NCBI GenBank assembly: GCA_050725815.1
Contig: JBOHIG010000051.1
Location: 1 to 13,148, forward strand
Origin: VAZQ01 sp050725815
Lineage (GTDB): Bacteria; Pseudomonadota; Alphaproteobacteria; Rhizobiales; Xanthobacteraceae
Direction: 5' to 3'
DNA length: 13,148 bases
Part shown: one piece after another, positions 6,433 through 12,406 of the stretch
How positions within the stretch are numbered: the stretch's first letter is position 1
How the letters are laid out: each line of letters starts with the position of its first letter
Position numbers and translations under genes: made by a program
Notes under the pieces: generated by a model
Database searches by the model: none
Told to the model about the DNA's origin: nothing
What the model saw: the letters and a program-made list of their open reading frames with translations, nothing else

Positions 6433-7542
6433 TCATCCCCACACCTCCTCCGCCAACTCCACGATCATCGCGAGCTTCGCCCACTGCTCCTCCTCGGCCA
6501 GGATGTTGCCCTCCTCGGTCGAGGCAAAGCCGCATTGCGGCGAGAGGCAGAGTTGCTCGATGGGCACGAACTTCGCCGCCTCGTCGATGCGGCGCCTGAT
6601 CTCGTCGCGGCTTTCGAGCGTGCCGGTCTTGGAGGTGACCAGTCCGAGCACCACGGCCTTGTCCTTGGGTACGAAGCGCAATGGCTCGAAGCCGCCGGAG
6701 CGCGCCGAGTCGTACTCCATGAAATAGCCATGCACCTTGATGGTGTTGAACAGCATCTCCGCGATTGGCTCATAGCCGCCGCCGGCGCTGATGAAGGTCG
6801 AGCGGAAGTTCCCGCGGCACAGATGCATGGTGATGGTCATATCGTCGGGGATGTCGGCGATCGCGTCATTGATCATGCCGGCATAGACGAACGGCAGCGT
6901 GTCGGGATCGTCGCCGCGCGCCTTGACCTGCGGGCGCAGCTCGGGATCGCAGAGATAGGTCAGATTGGTCTCGTCGAGCTGCAGGTAGCGGCAGCCGGCG
7001 TCGGCGAAGCTGCGCACCGCCTGGCGCCAGGTCCGGCCGAGATCGCGGTAATAGTCGTCCATCAAGGGATAGATCGATTCCGGCACGACCTTGCGGCCGA
7101 AACGGAAGTGCAGCGTCGATGGCGACGGGATCGTCATCTTCGGCGTCGCCTTGGTATGCGCGGCGACGAACCTGTAATGCTCGATCATCGGGTGCTGCGT
7201 GGTGCCGCCCAGCCTCTTGTTGACGCGCAATTGGATCGGCCGCGACGCCGCGCCGTGAAACTGGAACGCCCGCTCGCCCTCATAGGACTCGACCCCGTCC
7301 AGGGCCTGCAGGAAATCGGTCTGCCAGGAAGCGCGGCGGTATTCGCCGTCGGTGACCGATTGCAGGCCGACCGCCTCCTGCTTGCCGATCAGCGCCGCGA
7401 TCTCACGGTCCTCCACCGCCTTCAGTTCGGCAGCCGTGATCTCGCCCCTCTCGCGCCGGGCGCGCGCCTCCCTCAGCGCCTGCGAACGCAAAAGACTGCC
7501 GACATGGTCGGCGCGGAAGGGCGGCGTGGTACGTTGTGCCAT
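6433..7542 (-). CDS. YxjG/YxjH-type MetE-like zinc methyltransferase, paralogue 1
   Basis: This 369-residue protein matches the C-terminal catalytic half of cobalamin-independent methionine synthase (MetE, about 750 residues) and the stand-alone YxjG/YxjH proteins of Bacillus. It lacks the MetE N-terminal half. Visible features are PPFRADHVGSLLR (7-19, thiol-substrate loop), TDGEYRR (64-70), LQLDETN (188-194), and the four zinc ligands His240 and Cys242 (MHLCRGN), Glu276 (FMEYD) and Cys337 (LSPQCGF). Such enzymes use zinc to activate a thiol, usually homocysteine, for methyl transfer; the methyl donor of this group is not clear. Of its last 85 residues, 69 are identical to paralogue 2, so the pair is a fairly recent duplication. 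The Shine-Dalgarno sequence is weak. Automatic annotation would call it methionine synthase II. Confidence 0.9.
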   Translation of the reverse strand: MAQRTTPPFRADHVGSLLRSQALREARARRERGEITAAELKAVEDREIAALIGKQEAVGLQSVTDGEYRRASWQTDFLQALDGVESYEGERAFQFHGAASRPIQLRVNKRLGGTTQHPMIEHYRFVAAHTKATPKMTIPSPSTLHFRFGRKVVPESIYPLMDDYYRDLGRTWRQAVRSFADAGCRYLQLDETNLTYLCDPELRPQVKARGDDPDTLPFVYAGMINDAIADIPDDMTITMHLCRGNFRSTFISAGGGYEPIAEMLFNTIKVHGYFMEYDSARSGGFEPLRFVPKDKAVVLGLVTSKTGTLESRDEIRRRIDEAAKFVPIEQLCLSPQCGFASTEEGNILAEEEQWAKLAMIVELAEEVWG

Positions 7543-7563
7543 TGGGAGTCTCGCGGGACTAAT

Positions 7564-7692
7564 CCCTCCCCCGAAGGGGGAGGGTGACTCCGAGCGAGCG
7601 TCGCGAACGAGGAGACGGGTGGGGATTTATCCCACGGCAGACCCCACCCGGTCGGCCTTCGGCCGACCACCCTCCCCGCTTCGCGAGGAGGG
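7564..7692. repeat. Composite palindromic element (CCCTC family), copy 2
   Basis: It has a left hairpin at 7564-7584 (CCCTCCCCC/GGGGGAGGG, loop GAA), an inner stem CGGGTGGGG (7617-7625 area) against CCCCACCCG (7642-7650), a hairpin GGTCGGCC/GGCCGACC at 7650-7668, and a right hairpin at 7670-7692 with one mismatch. A 33-bp stretch at 7645-7677 is identical to 10092-10124 in the larger copy. The central part is short and has no coding remnant, so this looks like an internally deleted form. It fills most of the gap between the first two YxjG-like genes. The remaining bases of that gap show nothing. Confidence 0.82.
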
Positions 7693-7704
7693 ATGAAAGC
7701 GCAC

Positions 7705-8808
7705 TCATCTCCACACCTCGTCGGCCAACTCCACGATCATACGAAGCTTCGCCCATTGCTCGTCCTCGGCGAGGACGTTGCCCTCCTCGGTCGACGCGAA
7801 GCCGCATTGCGGCGACAGGCAGAGCTGATCGAGGTCCACGTATTTTCCTGCCTCATCGATCCGACGCTTGAGCTCGTCCTTGCTTTCCAGCGCGCCCGAC
7901 TTCGATGTGACGAGGCCGAGCACGACCGTCTTGTCCTTCGGCACGAAACGCAGCGGCTCGAAGCCGCCGGCGCGGTCGGTGTCGTATTCCATGAAATAGG
8001 CGTTGACCTTGATCTCGTTGAACAGGATCTCCGCCACCGGTTCATAACCGCCCTTGGCGACGAAGGTGGATTGGAAATTGCCCCGGCACAGGTGCATCGA
8101 GATCGTCATGTCGTCCGGGACATCGGAGATCGCCGCATTGATCATCCGGGCATAGACGTGCGGCAATTGCTCCGGATCGTCGCCGCGGCGGCTGACCAGC
8201 GCCCGCAGCTCCGGGTCGCACAGATAGGTGAAGTTCACCTCGTCGAGCTGCAGGTAACGGCAGCCGGCATCGGCGAAGGCGCGCACGGCCTGCCGGTAGG
8301 TGGCGCCGAGGTCGCGGTAGAAGTCGTCCATGGACGGGTAGATCGTCGCCGGCACTGCCGCGCGGCCATAGCGGAAATGCAGCGATGACGGCGACGGGAT
8401 GGTCATTTTAGCCGCTTGCTTGGTGTGCGACTGCACGAACTTGAAGTGATCCAGCATCGGATGGCCGCTGAAGGTGCCGAGCTTGCCAATGACGCGCAGC
8501 ATCATCGGCTTCGGCTGCGGGCCCTGAAATGCGATCTTGCGCTCGCCGAGATAGGCCTCGACGCCGTCAAGCTCGCCGAGGAAGTCGTAGTTCCAGAACG
8601 CGCGGCGGTATTCGCCGTCGGTGATCGACTGCAGGCCGGCGCCTTCCTGCTTCTTGATGACGGTCTCGATCTCGCGATCCTCCACCGTCTTGAGCTGGTC
8701 CTGCGTGATCTCGCCCTTTTCGCGCTTCGCCCGCGCCTCCTTAAGCTGAGCAGGACGCAACAGGCTGCCGACGTGGTCGGCGCGGAACGGAGGATTTGTT
8801 CTTTTCAT
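7705..8808 (-). CDS. YxjG/YxjH-type MetE-like zinc methyltransferase, paralogue 2
   Basis: A 367-residue stand-alone MetE catalytic-domain protein. It has PPFRADHVGSLLR (6-18), TDGEYRR (63-69), LQLDEVN (187-193), zinc ligands His239 and Cys241 (MHLCRGN), Glu274 (FMEYD) and Cys335 (LSPQCGF). It is the closest paralogue of the gene at 6433-7542, and the active-site segments of the two are almost the same. It starts 12 bases after the stop of the other-subfamily MetE-like gene (8821-9870), so the two are certainly on one transcript and probably act together. It may be a folate-independent methionine synthase or a related thiol methyltransferase. The YxjG-type proteins of Bacillus are linked to methionine metabolism by S-box control. 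No riboswitch was seen here. Confidence 0.9.
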   Translation of the reverse strand: MKRTNPPFRADHVGSLLRPAQLKEARAKREKGEITQDQLKTVEDREIETVIKKQEGAGLQSITDGEYRRAFWNYDFLGELDGVEAYLGERKIAFQGPQPKPMMLRVIGKLGTFSGHPMLDHFKFVQSHTKQAAKMTIPSPSSLHFRYGRAAVPATIYPSMDDFYRDLGATYRQAVRAFADAGCRYLQLDEVNFTYLCDPELRALVSRRGDDPEQLPHVYARMINAAISDVPDDMTISMHLCRGNFQSTFVAKGGYEPVAEILFNEIKVNAYFMEYDTDRAGGFEPLRFVPKDKTVVLGLVTSKSGALESKDELKRRIDEAGKYVDLDQLCLSPQCGFASTEEGNVLAEDEQWAKLRMIVELADEVWR

Positions 8809-8820
8809 CTTGTTGTTCTC

Positions 8821-9870
8821 TCAATTCTTCGAAACTTCGTCTCGCACGATCTTCGTGCCTTCCACCATCGCCCGCATCTTCCCGAATGCGACGGGGCGCG
8901 GCAGGTATTTCAAGCCGCAGTCGGGTGCCACAATGACTCGTTCCGCCGGCACGTGCACCAGTGCGCGGCGAATCCGCGCGGCAACCGTCTCCGCTGTCTC
9001 GATCGTCTCGTCGCCGAGGTCGAGCACGCCGAGGATGATGGTCTTCGACGGCAGCGACGTCAGCACCGCCGGATCGAGCTTCGGCTGCGCCGCCTCGATC
9101 GAGATCTGCATCGCATCCGACTTCTCCAGCTCCGGCAGGAACGAGTAGCCCGACGGCTTCTCCTTCACCATCTGCGCATAGCCGAAGCACAGGTGCACCG
9201 CGGTTTTGCCGGTGACTCCATCGAGCGCGCGGGCAAGCGCGGTGAGCCCGTACTGGCGCGCCTTTTCCGGACGCGCCTGCATCCAGGGCTCGTCGAGCTG
9301 CACCACGTCGGCACCGGCCGCGAACAGGTCCTTGATCTCGGCGTTGACCGCGTCGGCATAGTCGAGCGCCAGCGCCTCCTCGTTGCCGTAGTGGTGGTCC
9401 TCGCACTGTTGCGCGAGCGTGAACGGCCCGGGCACCGTCATCTTGATCATGCGCTCGGTGTTGGCGCGCAGGAACGCAACGTCGCGCACCTCGACCGGAT
9501 GCCGCCGCCGAATCTTTCCGACCACGCGCGGTACGATGGTAAAGCCGCCGGTGCGGTTTGGCGTCTTGCCCGGATTGTCGAGGTCGATGCCGTCGAGCGC
9601 GGTGGCGAAGCGGTTGGAATAGCTCTCGCGCCGTTGCTCACCGTCGGTGACGATGTCGAGGCCCGCTCGCTCCTGGTCGCGGATCGCAAGCAGCGTGGCG
9701 TCGTCCTGCGCGGCTTCGAGATGCTCCCGATCGATACGCCACAACTCGCGCGCCCGCACCCGCGGCGGCATCTGCTTGCCGAGGCTCGCCCGGTCGATCA
9801 GCCAGTCGGGCTGCGGATACGAGCCGACGAGGGAGGTGGGAAGGATCGGATTGCCCATATCGCGCTGCAT
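8821..9870 (-). CDS. MetE catalytic-domain protein of a different subfamily
   Basis: This 349-residue protein belongs to the same superfamily as its neighbours but to another branch. It starts with ILPTSLVGSYPQP (9-21), close to the SIGSFPQT substrate loop of MetE, and continues with VTDGEQRRESY (74-84), KMTVPGPFTL (143-152) and VVQLDEPWMQ (189-198). Zinc ligands are His226 and Cys228 (VHLCFGY), Glu259 (SIEAAQ) and Cys318 (APDCGLKYLPR, close to NPDCGLKTR of MetE). It is therefore more like true methionine synthase than the YxjG group, yet it also lacks the N-terminal half that binds folate polyglutamate together with the C-terminal half. A core methionine synthase using a methyl donor other than methyl-folate is plausible. 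ATG at 9870 has GAGG seven bases upstream. A second ATG at 9858 is possible. Confidence 0.88.
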   Translation of the reverse strand: MQRDMGNPILPTSLVGSYPQPDWLIDRASLGKQMPPRVRARELWRIDREHLEAAQDDATLLAIRDQERAGLDIVTDGEQRRESYSNRFATALDGIDLDNPGKTPNRTGGFTIVPRVVGKIRRRHPVEVRDVAFLRANTERMIKMTVPGPFTLAQQCEDHHYGNEEALALDYADAVNAEIKDLFAAGADVVQLDEPWMQARPEKARQYGLTALARALDGVTGKTAVHLCFGYAQMVKEKPSGYSFLPELEKSDAMQISIEAAQPKLDPAVLTSLPSKTIILGVLDLGDETIETAETVAARIRRALVHVPAERVIVAPDCGLKYLPRPVAFGKMRAMVEGTKIVRDEVSKN

Positions 9871-9883
9871 GGCAGGGCCTCAT

Positions 9884-10137
9884 CCCTCCCTCGAAGGGGG
9901 AGGGTGGCCGTCACATGCGGCCGGGTGGGGTTCGTTCAACGCATCATCGATCCTGGTGAGTACACCTTCAAGATTCCGATCGACGTCGTTATTCCAGAAT
10001 CTCAGCACCGAAATCCCTGCCGAACAAAGTGATGATCTCGCGTGTGGTCGCGCCTTGCGTGTGAGCCAGCTCATTCGCCAACGGCAACCCTCACCCGGTC
10101 GGCCTTCGGCCGACCACCCTCCCCCTTCGGGAGAGGG
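9884..10137. repeat. Composite palindromic element (CCCTC family), copy 3, with coding remnant
   Basis: It is bounded by a hairpin at 9884-9904 (CCCTCCCTC/GGGGGAGGG) and one at 10117-10137 (CCCTCCCCCTTCGGGAGAGGG). Inside the left end are GGCCG/CGGCC (9906-9922) and GGGTGGGG; inside the right end are ACGGCAACCCTCACCCGG and the GGTCGGCC/GGCCGACC hairpin. The right-end stretch 10092-10124 is identical to 7645-7677. The centre, about 150 bases, holds the end of a DUF559-type gene in minus orientation. It separates the third YxjG-like gene from the other-subfamily MetE gene. Confidence 0.8.
9937..10017 (-). pseudogene. C-terminal fragment of a DUF559 (Vsr-like endonuclease fold) gene
   Basis: The minus strand encodes GISVLRFWNNDVDRNLEGVL followed by TRIDDAL, which matches the conserved C terminus of DUF559 proteins (RVLRFWNNEV...NLEGVL). 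An ATG-initiated frame runs from 10074 to 9880 (64 codons), but the residues before the fragment are not DUF559-like and the frame ends inside the left hairpin of the surrounding repeat. DUF559 proteins are normally over 100 residues and relate to very-short-patch repair endonucleases. This is a decayed remnant without the catalytic part. Another minus-strand frame over 10000-10090 is also open but was not recognised. Confidence 0.7.
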
Positions 10138-10164
10138 ATAAGAATACCCATACCGCCTCGCTCG

Positions 10165-11274
10165 TCACTTCCCCCACACTTCGTCGGCCAGTTCCACAAT
10201 CATCCGAAATTTCGCCCACTGCTCGTCCTCGGCGAGGATGTTGCCCTCCTCGGTCGAGGCGAAGCCGCATTGCGGCGACAGCGCAAACTGCTCCAACGGC
10301 GCGAATTTCGTCGCCTCGTCGATGCGGCGCTTGATGTCGTCCTTATTCTCCAGCACGCCCGACTTCGAGGTGACCAGCCCGAGCACCACGATCTTGTCGC
10401 CCTTGGGCAGGAAACGTAGCGGCTCGAAGCCGCCGGCGCGGTCGGTGTCGTATTCGAGGAAATAGCCGTCGAAGTTCACGGCGCCGAGCAGCCGCTCAGC
10501 GACTGGCTCGTAACCGCCCGACGCCACCCAGGTCGATTTGAAATTGCCGCGGCACACATGCGTGGTGATCGTCATGTCGGCGGGCTTTGCCGCGAGGGCA
10601 GTATTGATCATGTCCTGGTAGATCTGCGGCAGGTTGTCCGCCATCGGCATGCGGTCGCGCGCCGCCGCCATCTCGTCAGCCGAACACAGGTAGGACCATG
10701 CGGTGTCGTCGAATTGCAGGTAGCGGCAGCCTGCGTCGTAGAACGCCTTCACCGCCTTGGCATAGGCCTTGCCCAAATCGGCAAAATAACCGTCGAGGTC
10801 GGGATAGACCGACTTCGGGATGCCGTCCTTGGGAGTGCGGAAATGCATCACGGTCGGCGCCGGAATGCACATCTTGGGCGTCACGCGGGTGTGCGCCTTC
10901 AGATACTTGAAGTGTTCGAGCATCGGATGGTCGGAGGGGAAGTCGAGCTTGCCGGTGATGCGGTAGCCTTCCGGCCGGGTCTCAACGCCGTGGAACTTGA
11001 TTCCGTGCGGCAGCGCGATCTTTTCGCAGCCGGTCAGGCCCCAGTAGAAGTCGAGATGCCACCAGGAGCGGCGGTACTCGCCGTCGGTCGCGAGCTTGAG
11101 CCCGACCTCCTCCTGCTTGCGCACGATCTTGTCGATCTCGCTGTCCTCGACCTCCTTGAGCTGCGCGGCGGTGATCTCGCCCGTCGCGCGCTTGTCGCGG
11201 GCATCCTTGATGACGGCCGAGCGCAGGATCGAACCGACATGATCGGCGCGGAATGGGGGCTGGGTACGCGGCAT
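10165..11274 (-). CDS. YxjG/YxjH-type MetE-like zinc methyltransferase, paralogue 3 (divergent)
   Basis: This 369-residue member of the YxjG group has PPFRADHVGSILR (6-18), TDGEYRR (63-69), zinc ligands His239 and Cys241 (THVCRGN), Glu274 (FLEYD) and Cys336 (LSPQCGF). It has diverged from paralogues 1 and 2 around the substrate site: LQFDDTAWSYLCSAD (187-201 area) replaces LQLDETNLTYLCDPE, and the segment 74-105 (YWGLTGCEKIALPHGIK and onward) has little in common with them. The Asp-Glu pair conserved in MetE (VDEP) is thus Asp-Asp here. It probably uses another substrate or donor. ATG at 11274 has AGGGAG ten bases upstream. It is the first MetE-like gene after ligC, with a 173-base gap containing a palindromic repeat. 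Confidence 0.9.
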   Translation of the reverse strand: MPRTQPPFRADHVGSILRSAVIKDARDKRATGEITAAQLKEVEDSEIDKIVRKQEEVGLKLATDGEYRRSWWHLDFYWGLTGCEKIALPHGIKFHGVETRPEGYRITGKLDFPSDHPMLEHFKYLKAHTRVTPKMCIPAPTVMHFRTPKDGIPKSVYPDLDGYFADLGKAYAKAVKAFYDAGCRYLQFDDTAWSYLCSADEMAAARDRMPMADNLPQIYQDMINTALAAKPADMTITTHVCRGNFKSTWVASGGYEPVAERLLGAVNFDGYFLEYDTDRAGGFEPLRFLPKGDKIVVLGLVTSKSGVLENKDDIKRRIDEATKFAPLEQFALSPQCGFASTEEGNILAEDEQWAKFRMIVELADEVWGK

Positions 11275-11329
11275 GGCGGCGGCACTCCCTGGCTTGTGAG
11301 CGCCAATCGGTAGCGCGGAATCCCTATCG

Positions 11330-11429
11330 TTGTCATCCCGGCCGCGCGAAGCGAGAGCCGGGATCCAACTGTCAAGGCGCTCGGAAGGATGGATCCCGGA
11401 TCGCGCCTTCGACGCGTCCGGGATGACAA
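11330..11429. repeat. Nested inverted-repeat element between ligC and the third YxjG-like gene
   Basis: The 12-bp ends TTGTCATCCCGG (11330-11341) and CCGGGATGACAA (11418-11429) are perfect inverted repeats. Inside, CCGGGATCCA (11358-11367) and TGGATCCCGG (11390-11399) form a second pair, and GCGCGAAGCG and GACGCGTCC complete the arms. Similar TGTCATCCCGG...CCGGGATGACA elements are, from memory, frequent in Bradyrhizobiaceae. It could partly insulate ligBC from the MetE-like genes. No coding capacity. Confidence 0.85.
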
Positions 11430-11447
11430 TTGAGAGGCAGCCGACCC

Positions 11448-12404
11448 CTACGCGTGGGCCTTGCGCTGCGGGTCGATGATCTTTTCCAGCTTGCCGAGCA
11501 CGTGCATGCAGGGGAGGACTTGCGCGAGGCTGGCGTTAGGCTCGCGCTTCTCCTTGATCGCCGCGATGAACTCGCGATCCTCGAGCTCGATGCCATCCAT
11601 CGACACGTCGACCTTGGATACGTCGATCTTGTTGTCCTTGCCGTCTGAGAGGTCGTCGTAGAACGCCTTGTAGGTGCCGTTGTCGCAGATGTAGCGGAAG
11701 AACGAGCCCAGCGGCCCGTCGTTGTTGAACGATAGCGACAGCGTTAGTAGCGCGCCCGACGGCGTCCTCGCCACGATACCCATGTCCATGGCGATGTTGA
11801 GCTGCGGGTGGATCGGCCCCTGCACCGCATAGCAGTCGGAGATGGTCTCGCCGACCTGGTACTGGAACAGGTCGATGGTGTGGGCGGCGTGGTGCCAGAG
11901 CAGATGGTCGGTCCAGCTCCGCGGATTGCCCGACGCGTTGATGTTCTTGCGGCGGAAGAAATAGGTCTGCACGTCCATCTGCTGGATCTTCAGCTCGCCG
12001 GCCTCGATCTTCTTGTGGACGTACTGATGGCTCGGGTTGAAGCGCCGCACATGGCCGCCCATCGCAGTGACGCCGGCTTCCTTGGCGATCTTCACCAGCG
12101 CCTCGGCGTCTTCCACGCTGTCGGTGACCGGGATTTCGACCAGCACGTGCTTGCCGGCGCGCATCACCTGCTCGCCCTGGCGGAAATGCATCTTGGTCGG
12201 TGTGGTCAGAATGACGGCGTCGGCGCGCTTGATGCCCTCGGACAGGTCGCCGGTGTAGTGCGGAACTCCGTATTTTTTGGCGACCTCGGCGGTGGCGTCC
12301 TGATTGCCGCCGACCAGCGAGGTCACTTCGACGCCCTGAATACGCTTCAGCGCGTCAAGGTGCTTCTGGCCAAAGGCGCCCTGACCGGCAACGCAGATTT
12401 TCAT
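11448..12404 (-). CDS. ligC: 4-carboxy-2-hydroxymuconate-6-semialdehyde (CHMS) dehydrogenase LigC
   Basis: LigC oxidises the hemiacetal form of CHMS with NADP to 2-pyrone-4,6-dicarboxylate, the second step of the protocatechuate 4,5-cleavage pathway. It is a Gfo/Idh/MocA-fold oxidoreductase of 318 residues with the Rossmann motif GQGAFG (7-12), GKHVLVEIPVTD (84-95), GGHVRRFNPSHQYVHKKIEAGE (116-137), IQQMDVQTYFFRRKN (140-154), SWTDHLLWHHAAHTIDLF (163-180) and LSLSFNNDGPLGSFFRYI. These long blocks match the LigC/PmdC group closely. The EKP motif of most Gfo/Idh enzymes reads EIP, as it does in that group from memory. I chose ATG 12404 because AGGAG lies nine bases upstream; the GTG at 12410 would have only three. 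The start lies two bases past the ligB stop, showing coupled translation. Confidence 0.93.
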   Translation of the reverse strand: MKICVAGQGAFGQKHLDALKRIQGVEVTSLVGGNQDATAEVAKKYGVPHYTGDLSEGIKRADAVILTTPTKMHFRQGEQVMRAGKHVLVEIPVTDSVEDAEALVKIAKEAGVTAMGGHVRRFNPSHQYVHKKIEAGELKIQQMDVQTYFFRRKNINASGNPRSWTDHLLWHHAAHTIDLFQYQVGETISDCYAVQGPIHPQLNIAMDMGIVARTPSGALLTLSLSFNNDGPLGSFFRYICDNGTYKAFYDDLSDGKDNKIDVSKVDVSMDGIELEDREFIAAIKEKREPNASLAQVLPCMHVLGKLEKIIDPQRKAHA

Positions 12405-12406
12405 CG

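Noticed and set aside
5539..7587. Plus-strand open frame of 682 codons opposite the SDR and first YxjG-like gene
   Set aside because: Antisense shadow of well-supported genes with no recognisable domain.
8416..10032. Plus-strand open frame of 538 codons opposite two MetE-like genes
   Set aside because: Antisense shadow; it also crosses the palindromic element and shows no domain.
6433..11274. Epoxyalkane:coenzyme M transferase or uroporphyrinogen decarboxylase identity for the MetE-like genes
   Set aside because: Both share the fold or zinc chemistry, but no coenzyme M synthesis or epoxide genes are nearby, and the His-Cys-Glu-Cys zinc set with MetE-like loops excludes a decarboxylase. The first remains a possibility for a tree to test.
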